Source: Eunapius fragilis
Lineage: Eukaryota; Porifera; Demospongiae; Spongillida; Spongillidae
Assembly: GCA_963681505.1 (NCBI GenBank)
Contig: OY811976.1
Location: 62,001-126,000 of the forward strand
Length of the DNA stretch: 64,000 bases
Reading direction: 5' to 3'
Part shown: one piece after another, positions 11,023 to 22,712 of the stretch
How the letters are laid out: the number at the start of each line of letters is the position of its first letter
Numbering within the stretch: the first letter of the stretch is position 1
Notes under the pieces: generated by a model
Seen by the model: the letters and a program-made list of their open reading frames with translations, nothing else
Told to the model about the DNA's origin: nothing
The model's database searches: none
Made by a program: the position numbers and the translations under genes

Positions 11023-14000
11023 GCAAATCAACAAGACTAAATTGCAAGCGAGCAATTGTATATTTGATCAACACAACTTTTGCCAACACCCCTTTAAATT
11101 TACATATCGTACTTATAGACACAGTTTCACTTTCAAATTCACTTTGGATAATGAATACTAATATAATTGAAAGTTGGAAATTTCAGTAGGACAAGATATC
11201 TTTGTAATGCTGTAGTAATGCAATGCTTACTAAAATGACGGTTTAGTTGACATGGAGGTACCCTTAACCCTTAGACCACTATAGGCCACTATGTATGTTG
11301 TATTTTGTACATGTAAACTCTGTGGTGCATCATCCAATTTGGAATGTGTAAAAACTCTTTGATAGAGCACATTCAAAACACTTTGCCAAAGTCCAAGTAC
11401 AAAACACAACAGTATGCCTGTTAAGGCAAACTATGTGATAAGGGTTAGATCTATCTTCAGTCAGAACAGAAGGCATTTCCTCCCATTGTGTGTACACAGA
11501 AACTAAACTAGCAGGACTATTAATCAATGGGAGGACACTAAGCCTGCACCAACAGAGGTCGGGCATTGCCCCAATCCTATATGCCTATTATTATAAACAG
11601 GAATTCTATTTCTTTTAACCAACGCACATTGCAAATAAAAAATAAGAAGCCAACCTTGTCTGTCTAACTAATAATAATACTTCAAGGTTAACAAAAGGAT
11701 GCTCAAATGGAAAAGTTAGCTATAAATCCACAAAGTACATTTTAGCTTCTCGTACGCTAGGGCCTGGTAGCTAAATGGCATAACGAGCAGTACGTTCATA
11801 AGTCCACATGATATTCATGTATACATACAAATAGCACAAGACTACCAATCTATTACGTGGTAACTTTTAGGTCCCCTAATAAAATAATAAGGATTGATCA
11901 ACAGTTAAAAAAAAGCCCTACACGCTCTCACTCTCTACAGCACAGTTGGCAAGCTTATGTGCATGGCACCATTAGTAACACCCGGTGGACTTTGAGCATA
12001 TACATGTATTGAAGGCCTTGGGATTTTGAATGTACCCGGACTTGGGGAATTTTTTCTGACCTCACACCACATATACATGCAACATCCCTTCCCCCCTTGT
12101 AAATATTAAGAATAGTACAAGGCAAGTAAACGTTTCCATTTCCGTAAAAACAGATGAACTACTACTAAGTGTCTTAAATCAGGTGTATCAAATATCACAT
12201 CACATCCCAGCAATAATCCCCTTCAATAATAATATCCTTCTTTAGTAACAGCAAAAGGGCTAAGCCGGCAGACCAGTAGTAACCCAAAGACCAACAGTGG
12301 TAGACTCTGAACAAGGATCAATCATAATTTTAACATATACATGTATATTATTATAGGTTTGCATTCTTGTATCTCCTATAAATACTGTTTTCAGTACTGT
12401 TCACAAACACAAACTCCAAATAGTGTTATTTCTATATATTCAAACATGTGGTAGGCTTCTGAACCACATTTGAATAAGTAAATGATGACAAACATGACAT
12501 ATACATTTCTATATTCTGGTAAGCTGCATGCAGAAACACATGTTCTTAGATGAAGTATGTGATGCTCATGTCAATTGTCATGCATCAACAACAATCTCTT
12601 GCTTCAGATTAGGGCTAAAATAAACAGTACAATAACTAAGGTCAAACAAATTTGAGCATTTACACCAAAATCTAAAGCATAGCTTCCAACTCTAGTCCCA
12701 AATGATATATGGTAGCCAACAGAAGGGGGTAGGCGTGAGTACATTACAGGGCGAGGGGGGTAGCTGTTAGTGTAAATTAAAGAGCAGGGGAGGGAGGTAG
12801 CCCCTTGCATAGCCTTCGACCTTCCATCTATTTCCATGATGCGACATCGACGTCGTACGTAATATTCTCTTTACCTGTTCTGTCTTTAAAACGCTTCGAG
12901 ACATCCCACGATCCCACGAGCAGGGAAAATTTCTAACAGCCTTGATTGTTTGTGTTAGTGGGTGTGGTTTGTCGCAGGAATAAGATTTTTTTTCTATCTC
13001 ATCTCTGCGTGTGCTTGCGACAGAAAACGATACGTCACGATGCGACGCGATGCGATATCGCAGTGTTGTCAGAAATTGTACGTTGGTCGCATCGCGACGT
13101 AGCCTATCGCGGGCACTTGCGTCATATTGTGAACCAGCTAAGTTCGAACGCGTACAATTGTCGTGCATGTAAGTCACATACAAATACTATCTTAATTAAC
13201 TTACACTGTGAAATAGCTTTCAACGGTGACGTTAGGGTAAATAGCCTCCAACGGGTAACAGTGCAGAAAGAAAGCTAAATTGTATCTATAAATGGAATTG
13301 CCCACGTGACGGCACGAAGTAATTACATTTCATTCGAAATAGCCTCCTAACCAAATACAGGTACATGTAGCCTGATTTCAATAGCTGAATCAGTTGACTC
13401 ACCACTACTTTCCAAATGCATTTGCTGCTGTTTTCGTGCCAGGAAGAAGAGAAAATATGACCAACGTACTGATCATGTCTCTTTTACTCCCCTCATTCTG
13501 TCTTGCACGCCTCAAGTCACAACTAGCTATAAGCACCTGGCCTCCCTGTGCTCTGCTAAATAGAGCCAAGCCTTACGTGTGCAGTATGGCACGTAATCCC
13601 AATGATTGGTGGTGGCTGCATGATCCAGTATGAAATGTCCATCTCCTCTCACTTCATCTTGGATTCCGTCAAGTTGTTGTGTAAACATGAATACATGACT
13701 AAAGGTGACTGGTCAAATAACATCACCAAAGGCCTTGGAAGAGAAATATTTGTCTCTACTTATAATGCAGAGGTCCAATGCCTGTCTGTTCATTTCTTCC
13801 AGTTCCAGCCCTGGGTGGCTTCGCATATGTCAACAATAAGTGGTAGGCACAAGCTGGTGCACTTTGAACAGTATCAACAAATGTCTGAACAGACTTATGT
13901 AGATCGAGTCATAGCATCGACTTGTATGTTGAACCATGCGTTCTGGGTTGTAGTAACAAGTATTAGGAACTATTAACGAAATTTAAGTTCACCCCAGTAC

Positions 14001-14070
14001 GTGAGCATAGGAATTGAATTGATATCTGGCTGGAAATAGACATCCAGGCATGCACTGTTATTACCAGTCA
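11023..14070. other. No gene supported
   Basis: Long AT-rich stretch. ORFs of 100-140 codons (12,767-13,183 minus; 13,602-13,976 plus) show no domain and no splice context. Around 13,020-13,120 there are several GCGATGCGA/TCGCATCGC words that form imperfect inverted pairs, source unknown. Confidence 0.35.
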
Positions 14071-14150
14071 AAGTTCTATCACTCTTGTTTCCATCCTTTG
14101 TACACCACCATTAGTCAATCCTACATGTGTATACCAACAACTTTCTCATT
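14071..14150. mobile_element. Half copy of a foldback MITE
   Basis: Matches the right arm of the MITE family at 35,002-35,299: TCTATCACTCTTGTTTCCAT, then TACACCACCATTAGTCAATC and TATACCAACAACTTTCTC. No left arm is present, so it is truncated. Confidence 0.55.
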
Positions 14151-15111
14151 AACCCTCGTATCACCTCCTTTTGTCTCTAAGCGTCTTAAAAGCGACATCA
14201 CTTTTAAGACACTTATACGTGAGCCTGTTGTGGGCTACAAGAGATGGCAAATCTATTTGTTCAGTTTGTGTTGCTCATAGTTCCACAGTGAGCATGAAAC
14301 ATAGTTACATACATGTGTGATGTTTTTGCATGTGTTTGCATGCAGGCTAGCACAGGCATATATATAACCCAGCATACATAGGTCTACTTGTCTGCTTGTA
14401 GTATGGCTTAGACCTACTTTGATCGTAAACGGCTATACTTGCTTGTTGACTTGGTTGCCATCATAAATCCATGCATATCCCTGAAGGGGTGGAACAGGAT
14501 TTATACTGTGTTCCTCATTATGCCTCTTTTTAATGCCCACTTGGAACTTGTGATGGTCTGATGTGGTTTGGGTAAAGATTTTGGTACATGATAAGGAATG
14601 TGGCACAACACCATCCCCACCCACCTGATATCCGATATGGTAGAGGCTATCAGGTGAGGTCATATCTGTCCACAGCTGTCTGAAGGTCTGTTGGTCTGGA
14701 CATAAAAGAAGTGTTAGAATCAGTCTAAGCATAATGTGCACCACCACTGGTAGATTTAACCCCTTACATAATGTGTAGGTGGCTTAAACAAGTTGATGGC
14801 CAACAGTCGAATATGTAATATCGATATGCTGAGAAAAACATTATTAGATGGTGGTCGGGCTGGCATGGCCATATATACAGCTAGTTGCAGATAGAAAATA
14901 ATATATGGAGCCCTGCAGCATTCTATGAACGAGGTGCCGCTACCAGTAACTGCATGGTAGGCCTTAACTGGCCACTCCCGCTGCCGGTCATAGCCAAAGA
15001 GATACTAAGTTACTGTTTATTATTGTATTTGATGCGCATCCATACAGTATTATTGTATCGCAACATAACAACATAATCCTGCAAGAATGCAGCTGTTATT
15101 CAATGAACATG
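14151..15111. other. No gene supported
   Basis: A 104-codon minus-strand ORF (14,433-14,747; contains PDQQTFRQLWTDMTSPDSLY) is preceded by a pyrimidine-AG context and might be an exon, but no family is recognised. Confidence 0.3.
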
Positions 15112-17611
15112 TTATTTATTAGAGAAATAAAACCTCTCAGCAGCAGCTGATGATGGCTGAAGGAGACAGTACCAACAAAACAAAGCATAGAAATCAGGTA
15201 GAAAAGCAGCTCTTTCGTTCCAAAAGATCATCACATTTACTGATAGTGAAATGCCATCACGCGCTGTCAGATACTGGGGTAAATTTTGAACCAGACTATG
15301 AATGGAAATTTTCCCACTTTGAATAACCTTCAGTATCTTCAATTCATCCAACAGGATAGCATTCAAACCTAACTCCACTGCTCTGCATGGCACTAAATAT
15401 TTAATCTTGCTGCCTTAAATAGGTCTAATTGAGGTCTAAGCTTTCCCATGATTGGTTGCCATAAAATACTCAAATCCTGGTCTCACACAATCCTCCCCAA
15501 GGTGATACAACTTTAGATATTCTGTTGTGCCTGAGTTCCACCAAGCTCAGCACAAATAGTTAAAAAAATTGTGCGTTTGCAATGAAGTATTCACATTTTT
15601 AAAATCCTCAAAAGCTAGTGGGCCATCACCTTTGAAACTATAGCAGGCTTTTAGAAATGACTGTGCTCCATTCACTACGGCTGCTAACTCCACCCTTAAC
15701 TTGGGCACTCTGTGAGCATCTGATAAGCTTCAACAGCTGAACCAGCCTCATTAATGCTGGCTACTTTCAATATCTTAATCACATCACCCCACACTCTCAT
15801 CAGTTGCTCAAAACATTCGCACTTTGACCACCTCGAGTATTAAAATTCATTCCAGTTACCTGATTGAATATCTTTTTGGCAATGACTGAATAGATTAAGC
15901 CATTTACTCCAAAACTTTGTTAGTGTTTCACACTTAAACTTATTGCCTACATGGTCAAGGGTGTGGGAAAAGCACTTTGTCTTCTGAGCATTGGAAATCC
16001 CCCGAAAGTTGATCCATTGCAACATCATTGACTGATGCTCTGTCACACATAAGTGTCATCCACAATGCCAAGCTTTACCATTATGATCTTGTAAATCACA
16101 TGTGCTGTCGTCATTCCAATTAGTTTATCATCAATCATTGAAATAGCTAATACCATTTGACAAATGTCACTCTTTCCACTGAAAAGGCTTCACAGACTTA
16201 GGGTCAAATACATGTATGATGGAAATGTTCCTTCCTTGAAGTACTTTCTAGTTCTTGGGCCTGTATGATTGGGGTCAGCTGCCTTAAGTGGGATGCGTCA
16301 GGAACCCTCTGAGCATACTTTTCCAGAAATGGAGCAAACTCATTTAGGGAATTCAAACTGAGGCCACACTTCATCCACCAAGAAACAAGCTCAATCTGCC
16401 AAATCCTTGCCTCTTCAATAGTCCTGCTTCCAAATCCTTTAGGAGATTGCAGTGCACTACCTGACCTCTCCAGCATCTAACTTATCCAGCAAGTTAACAA
16501 CAGATTTTCCTTGCTGAAGACTTAGCATGTACTTTTCCTTCCTTGTCTGATGTTTTGTAGACTGTATGTGTTGTAAGGGTAAAAATCCATTTAAGAACCA
16601 CATTTACTTTCAGAAATCACAGCTCACTTAACACGCTGAATTTTGTTATGATTTCTTTGAAACCTATTTCCAAATTCATCAAAGAATATGGGTAAACTAT
16701 TAGTTTGTCTCCATCTGGTTGATAGCATGCCCCTCACAGTGATGATATCTTGTGCTACTGTTTCTGACTGGATGTCATACTCCTCAGCCACAGCAAGAAC
16801 TGCCAGATTGTCTTCTGTACAAGTGAAGGACTCAGAAATGGTAAGCTTGTCCTTATTCTCTGCCACCCACTTAGAATTAAAAGGGTACAGTATAAACCAC
16901 TTTTCTTCATACCCCACCTGGCCAACTCATTTCCCTCCATAATCTTCTCCCATATGACCTGGAACCACTTGGTCTTGTTCTCCTTACCAGTAGGTCTGAC
17001 AGTGGATTGCTGAATATGTAAGGCATTAGAGGCTTCGATAATTAGCTGGGCCAGGGGCTTCCTCCCTCCACCCTTAAAAGCATTCTTAGGATGTCCCCAC
17101 TCCTGGACGATCTTTCTCAATCATTGCCCTAGTTGCTGTTTCCTCATGTAAGAGAATTGTAGCCATCTCCTGAGCTTTATCATGGATGTCATGGGCTTGG
17201 ATCAGGGATCGGAACTCCAAGAGATGTGTCACTTTCAATCGAGAAATAACTTGTTGAAAGCGATGACCCTGAAAGGATAAAAGTGTCATAATGGTCCTTC
17301 CTATAACACCAAGCTTAACACCCTTATTGTGACACAAGTGTCGCTGAAACTCACAGAACAGGTAGGCAGTTTTAGCATCTTCAAGATTGGAGTAGTGTCG
17401 CAGAGCCACCATGATTGTGGGGATACAAATTACTATAGCTTAAGTCTAGTTTAATATTAAACCGGAAGCAAGTCATGGCTGTGTTTAGTTCCGAGTGGAG
17501 GATAAACACATGAGCGGCTCGAGAAAGCCAACAAGGCTGGTTTTGGTTGTTTTCGCCTAAATATTTTCCTGCCACGCCCCCACTTGTAGTAGAAGCTGAA
17601 CAAGAAGACAT
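15112..17611 (-). pseudogene. Decayed hAT-like transposase relic
   Basis: Read on the minus strand from about 17,611 to 15,112, coding potential survives in fragments in different frames: a charged N-terminal region (17,412-17,086), RKIVQEWGHPKNAFKGGGRK (17,118-17,060), VSWWMKCGLSLNSLNEFAPF near 16,380, KCFSHTLDHVGNKFKCETL near 15,960 and finally FWNERAAFLPDFYALFCWYC...SSAAAERFYFSNK (15,235-15,115). The last stretch has the layout of the hAT C-terminal dimerisation domain, and SHTLDHVGNKF resembles the conserved helix before its insertion domain. Many stops and frame changes separate the pieces. No terminal repeats were found. The hAT assignment rests mainly on the C-terminal piece. Confidence 0.5.
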
Positions 17612-18355
17612 AACAAGGCTACATGTTTTTGGTTTGTTTCGCTTTAAAAAAAACTTGTCAACCTTACGCAGTACACACAGACCCTACCCCCCTTCCAGTT
17701 CTTATTAGGACACCAGTTCTTAAATGGATGATTACCCTTACAACCCTGTCCTTCTTGAGGTTAACTTGCTCACAACAACACATACAAAATACGTAGGACT
17801 TGAGGGCTCATTAGGAAATTTATTTTCCTGTAATGCCTTTTAAAAGGTAGATTGTTTGGCTTTCGTGGAAGATCAGGGATGAGATTTGGCTGAAATGATT
17901 TTTCGTTTTCTTTCGAGGCAAGACCACTTTAGAGCTTGCACATCACTGTAGGCACTGGCCAATTTCTCCTCTCCAGTTAGTTTAAACTTTACTTTGATGA
18001 TGAACTCTTGCAAGGCTCATTTGACGCCATTTAAATTTATAGCAATCAACAGCAGCTGGTAACCGATATGGCATCATTTTCGATATTAATCAGTCCACTT
18101 TTGGGCTATATCAATGCATAAACACCTACCAAAATTGATGTTTATGCAAAACCGACATCAACAACATGATGTAAGCAGTTAATATCATATTCAGGTCATT
18201 TACATTAAGCTGCCGTGCCGCGGCATCCGATAGTGCTTAAGCCTAGAGGTGATTGTGGTTACAGTATTATTTGGCATCCAGGCAGTGCCATAGTTACATT
18301 GTGCATACTGTGCAACTTGGCATACTATAGTCATACCTGTTTCACTAGAGGTAAC
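17612..18355. other. No gene seen
   Basis: No ORF or repeat of note. Confidence 0.4.
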
Positions 18356-18545
18356 CTTACCTCCTTCACTTAAGGTAGCCTTACCTCCTTCATTATAGGT
18401 GGCCTTACCTCCTTCACTTGAGATAGCCTTACCTCCTTCACTATAGGTGGCTTACCTCCTTCACTTGAGGTGGCCTTACCTCCTTCACTAGAGGTGGCCT
18501 TACTAGAGGTAGCCTTACCTCCTTCACTTGAGGTGGCCTTACTGG
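18356..18545. repeat. About 24-bp minisatellite (ACCTCCTTCACTTGAGGTGG)
   Basis: Seven or eight degenerate units, each with a small internal inverted repeat (CCTCC...GAGGTGG). It reads as Glu/Gly/Lys/Ser peptide on the minus strand, a repeat artefact. Confidence 0.7.
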
Positions 18546-18668
18546 TTGTGTAAAACTGGCAAGAATTGACAGGAGGGTGCACTAATTAGATAGCACATTG
18601 CATGTAGCTAGCTACCCTTCCTTCCATTGTTAACTAGCTAGTAGCATGCCCTTTATAGACACCTTTCC

Positions 18669-18669
<1 letters not shown>

Positions 18670-18703
<34 letters not shown>
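18670..18703. repeat. (AC)n microsatellite
   Basis: Pure AC dinucleotide run of about 17 units. Confidence 0.95.
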
Positions 18704-18708
<5 letters not shown>

Positions 18709-18883
18709 ACAGTCGGAGGGCATCCATACTGTGGTATGTGATAGACCCTTACAATGAGGCCTGTGTTAGACTAGAAGTGGAGGTGATGGAGCCCGAGTTC
18801 TCTGTTCTGAAGGAGACTCCTTAGACTCAGGGTTTCAAAGTAAGGATTGGAAACATTTGAAGACTAGGATGTTGAGGGTGGGC

Positions 18884-19056
<173 letters not shown>

Positions 19057-19350
19057 TACAGTGCTATAAGTTGAGCAGTACGTGGGTCACAACTTTAACC
19101 CTCCTATTACACCTTTCTTGGATCCTTCATTGGAATACCTGATAGTACACAAGGTCCACATAGTCTTAGTTTTGTTTTGCATATCAAGCTGAAAGTGCTT
19201 GAATGACATCTTGAATAGCATTAGTGTGTATGTGCATCCTTCCATAATTGGCTGTAGCTTTCAACCTTGTTTGCCATATGCATGTATTACACCAGTGGAT
19301 TTCTGTTGACATGTTGTGCCTTTGTTATGCTATATATGTACATGTGAAAT

Positions 19351-19373
19351 GGGGGGGGGGGGGGGGGGGGGGG
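19351..19373. repeat. G homopolymer (23 nt)
   Basis: Uninterrupted G run; its length is prone to sequencing error. Confidence 0.9.
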
Positions 19374-19953
19374 ATATTTGCAATTGTTCCTATTCAGTTC
19401 ACATCTCGTTTGCCTAGCATTCCTCCTCGTGTCCCACTTCCACAGGTGGATAGCAGGAGTTGTGACTGTTGCTTTTTAGGCTGAATCATAAGCCCAGTCA
19501 ACAACTCATGCCATTCTTTTTGGGAGGTACCAACATTGGCTACTACAACCACCTGCCTAATGTGAGAGGTTTGCGAGAGTTGTTTGTACAGTGGCTCTGT
19601 GTATATTGTGAGTGTGTGTGTATGTGTGTGTTGTCTATACATGTGTGTGAATATGTGCATGTATGTGTTTCAAGTGGGTGTTATAGTGTGTCAGATTTCC
19701 ATGTGCTATTATGCAACTATAGTTAGTATATTCTGTCTGTGCTGTATAAGACCGGTTTAATAGTACCTGAATACATTGGTCTGGTCCAATGTTTGGCCAG
19801 TGCTGTAATTACTATATTGCTGCAGCACAAGAGGAGCATTTTATGCTGCTGACTTGTGAGACATTGAACACAATTTCATTGAAGCAAGGGCAAAAAATAT
19901 ATGGATTTTGCACGGGAGGTTGGGAACCATCATACTGCATTGCCGTTCATGTG

Positions 19954-20235
19954 ACCATGAGTGTAGAGAAGAGTGACCATGAGTGCAGAGAAGGGTGATC
20001 ATGAGTGCAGAGAAGGGTGACCATGAGTGTAAAGAAAGGTGACCATGAGTGTAGAGACGGGTGACCATTAGTGTAGAGAAGAGTGACCATGAGTGCAGAG
20101 AAGGTGACCATGAGTGTAGAGAAGGGTGACCATGAGTGCAGAGAAGGGTGACCATGAGTATAAAGAAGGGTGACCATGAGTGCAGAGAAGGTGACCATGA
20201 GTGCAGGCATGAGTGCAGAGAAGGGTGACCATGAG
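19954..20235. repeat. 22-bp minisatellite, block F
   Basis: Thirteen or so units, cut at ATGAG (20,231-20,235) by insertion of the LTR retrotransposon. The array continues as block G after the element. Confidence 0.95.
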
Positions 20236-20455
20236 TGTTGTGGCGAGCATGTATTGAATATTCACCCCCCCTCATGTGCACTAATTAGATGATTCACGCA
20301 TGCGCTTGGTGGGGGGTCTCCTCGTGGATAGAGAATTGTGGTTGATCGACTTTGGCGGTGTAATAAAGTTTTGTTGTAATTGTAGAGACGTGATTAAGTG
20401 TGATTCGCCAACCTATTTCTATTTTGTGAGATCCTGTTTCTGTAAGAACACGACA
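20236..20455 (+). repeat. 5' LTR (220 bp)
   Basis: Begins TGTTGTGGCG and ends AACACGACA (TG...CA). Contains a poly(A) signal AATAAA at 20,362-20,367. No clear TATA box. Confidence 0.95.
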
Positions 20456-20463
20456 GGATCGAG

Positions 20464-20481
20464 TGGCGTAGTCGGCAGGAT
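20464..20481 (+). promoter_or_regulatory. Primer binding site, tRNA-Ser type
   Basis: TGGCGTAGTCGGCAGGAT, eight bases after the LTR, is the complement of the CCA-tailed 3' end of eukaryotic tRNA-Ser(UCN) (18 of 18 against the animal sequence as I remember it). Confidence 0.8.
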
Positions 20482-20540
20482 GGCAGTTAGCACAGTTAGT
20501 CCAGCTACTCCAACAACAGATAACGGCGCAGCAGAAAAGC

Positions 20541-22712
20541 ATGGAAACGCAGCAACAGCAACATCTGGAGGCACAGCAACAGCAGAGGGAAGAAGGTCGC
20601 AAACAGATGGAGGCGCTTATCACCGCGTTCACCACGGTGACGGACAAGCGAGATCAGCACACCTCCATTTCCCAGCAAATCGCCATTCCTAATTTCGTTC
20701 CATTTGACTCGACGACTGAGCTATGGAAGGACTACTGGGCTCGTTTTCAAACGTTCATTGGAGCAAATTCTGTTCCCGTGGGAAAGCAGGCACAAGTGTT
20801 CCTCACAAACCAGTCGCGCGTCAACTACAAGCTGTTGAGCAATCTCGCCTCCCAACAATCACCGCCCAAGGACATCAACGGCCTCAGCCTAGAGGAAATC
20901 GCCGAGTACATGAAAGACCAGTTCGACCCAGCACGCTACGTCGTTCGTGAGCGTTTTAAGTTCTGGAGCGCAATGGACCGCAAACCAGGGGAGTCCGTGC
21001 ATGAATTAGCTGCACGAATTCGTCACGATGCAGTAACGTGCGATTTTCCATCAATTAGCGACCCACTCGATGAGGCAATGCGGACCCGTTTCATGTGCTC
21101 AGTAAACAATGAGGCAGTGCTCAAGGCGTTGTTTAAACAGAAGGAGGGTGATCTTACTTTTGCTAAAGCGGTAGCGATAGCATTGGAGACAGAGGAAGCA
21201 GCAAAGGTGGCAAAAGAGACAGTCCATGGGGTGGTGTTGGATCCTATTCATCGGGTTGAGGCATCAAACAAGCGTTTGCCTTCAACAAGAGATGGTCCAC
21301 ACCGCAATAGTAATGCTTATGGCGGTAGGGATTTCCCCACTGGAACTTGTCCACGTTGTGGTAAAACGGACCACAGGTCGGCTGAATGTCCTTTCAAGGA
21401 GGCAATTTGTCGATTCTGCCAGAAACCAGGACATTTGGAGGCAGTGTGTTTGAAGAAACGGGGATTGATGACACAGCAGGTGAAGCCCATTTCAAAGCAC
21501 TGGATCCAGACAGTGAAGGCTATCGAGACAGTTCCTCAGCTTCAACAGTCCATCTGTATGGAAGACAAGCAGTTCATATTCGAGGTGGACACGGGTGCAG
21601 GTGACAACTTCTGCTCGATAGACATCTGGAAGGAGGCAGGGGAGCCTCCACTCTCACCAGTGATTGGGCGTTATGAGGTGGCTAATGGGCAGTCATTACC
21701 TACTCTGGGTATGTTCGAGACTATAGTCTCATTGCCAGGTGACATGTCACCTAAGGTATCCCTCCAGTTCACAGTTACCGAGGTTCCCCAGCTCAACCTT
21801 TTAGGACGTGATGCCATTATTCGGTTACACATCAATGTTTCTGCTCTTCTACTTTCGAGGGTATCACCTGCGGGAAAGCCTCGTTCTTCCCTAGTGTTAC
21901 CAATTTTCGATGGATTGAAGCCTGACTTAGTTCTGCAAGATTCATGCAGGCAACTCTGCCAAGAGTTTCCAGATCTCTTCAAACCTGAGCTGGGTTGTTT
22001 GAAAGATTTTCAGCTGGAGGTAAAATTCAAGCCAGAGGCACAACCAGTCTTTTGCAGGCCTCGAGTAGTCCCCTTTGCTATCCAGGATGAACTCTGTTTG
22101 GCCTATGATGCTGGCATTGCTGCAGGGGTGTGGCAACCTACGCAATTCAGTGCCCATGGGACTCCTGTCGTCCCTATTCGTAAGGCCGCACTTCCTGGAA
22201 AACCCGCCAAACTTCGGGTCTGCGGGGACTACTCTGTTACAGTTAACCATCAGCTGGAACCCCATCGTCACCCTATGCCACTTCCTGAAGATCTCATGCG
22301 GAAGTTGGGTGATGGGTATGGTTTTACCAAGATTGACTTGGCGGATGCCTATAACCAGATCATGCTGGCTCCCGATAGTCAAAAGCGTTTGGCTCTCAGC
22401 ACCCACCGAGGAGTACTCCTTCAAATGCGACTTCCATTCGGCATTACCTCAGCCCCAGGCTATTTTCAGGAAATAATGGATCAGCTGACCAGCGATCTTA
22501 GAGGGGTGGCAGTCTACATAGATGACATCTTGGTCAGTGGTACCACTGCCTCTGAACACCTCCAGAACCTCCGTGCTCTTCTCCATCGGTTAGAAAGCAA
22601 GGGTCTTCGCTGTCGTTTGGAGAAGTGTGTTTTCGCACAGCCTTCTGTGGATCCAGTACCTGGGTCACATCCTGTCGAGTCAGGGGATTGCAAAAGGTCC
22701 AAAGGTGAATGA
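20541..22712 (+). CDS. Gag-protease-reverse transcriptase ORF of the LTR element
   Basis: ORF of 723 codons from ATG 20,541 (METQQQQHLEAQQQQ). Residues about 1-260 are gag capsid-like. Two CCHC knuckles follow (CPRCGKTDHRSAEC from residue 270, then CRFCQKPGHLEAVC). The aspartic protease has VDTGAG (catalytic Asp at residue 350). Reverse transcriptase runs from about residue 520, with KIDLADAYNQ and the active-site YIDD at residues 659-662. Gag and pol are in one frame. The frame is lost near 22,650, where sequence that should continue the RT thumb shifts by one nucleotide into the downstream ORF; the last 20 or so codons here are out of frame. An extra C in the CC of GGATCC is the simplest cause. 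It sits inside a conserved domain, so it looks like mutation or sequencing error, not programmed recoding. Confidence 0.93.
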   Translation: METQQQQHLEAQQQQREEGRKQMEALITAFTTVTDKRDQHTSISQQIAIPNFVPFDSTTELWKDYWARFQTFIGANSVPVGKQAQVFLTNQSRVNYKLLSNLASQQSPPKDINGLSLEEIAEYMKDQFDPARYVVRERFKFWSAMDRKPGESVHELAARIRHDAVTCDFPSISDPLDEAMRTRFMCSVNNEAVLKALFKQKEGDLTFAKAVAIALETEEAAKVAKETVHGVVLDPIHRVEASNKRLPSTRDGPHRNSNAYGGRDFPTGTCPRCGKTDHRSAECPFKEAICRFCQKPGHLEAVCLKKRGLMTQQVKPISKHWIQTVKAIETVPQLQQSICMEDKQFIFEVDTGAGDNFCSIDIWKEAGEPPLSPVIGRYEVANGQSLPTLGMFETIVSLPGDMSPKVSLQFTVTEVPQLNLLGRDAIIRLHINVSALLLSRVSPAGKPRSSLVLPIFDGLKPDLVLQDSCRQLCQEFPDLFKPELGCLKDFQLEVKFKPEAQPVFCRPRVVPFAIQDELCLAYDAGIAAGVWQPTQFSAHGTPVVPIRKAALPGKPAKLRVCGDYSVTVNHQLEPHRHPMPLPEDLMRKLGDGYGFTKIDLADAYNQIMLAPDSQKRLALSTHRGVLLQMRLPFGITSAPGYFQEIMDQLTSDLRGVAVYIDDILVSGTTASEHLQNLRALLHRLESKGLRCRLEKCVFAQPSVDPVPGSHPVESGDCKRSKGE

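Noticed and set aside
12767..13278. Overlapping ORFs on both strands
   Set aside because: No domain, no splice context, and composition driven by GCGATGCGA-type repeats.
22627..22712. Programmed frameshift between two pol ORFs
   Set aside because: The shift falls inside the conserved RT region, not at a gag/pol border, and no slippery site or structure is evident.
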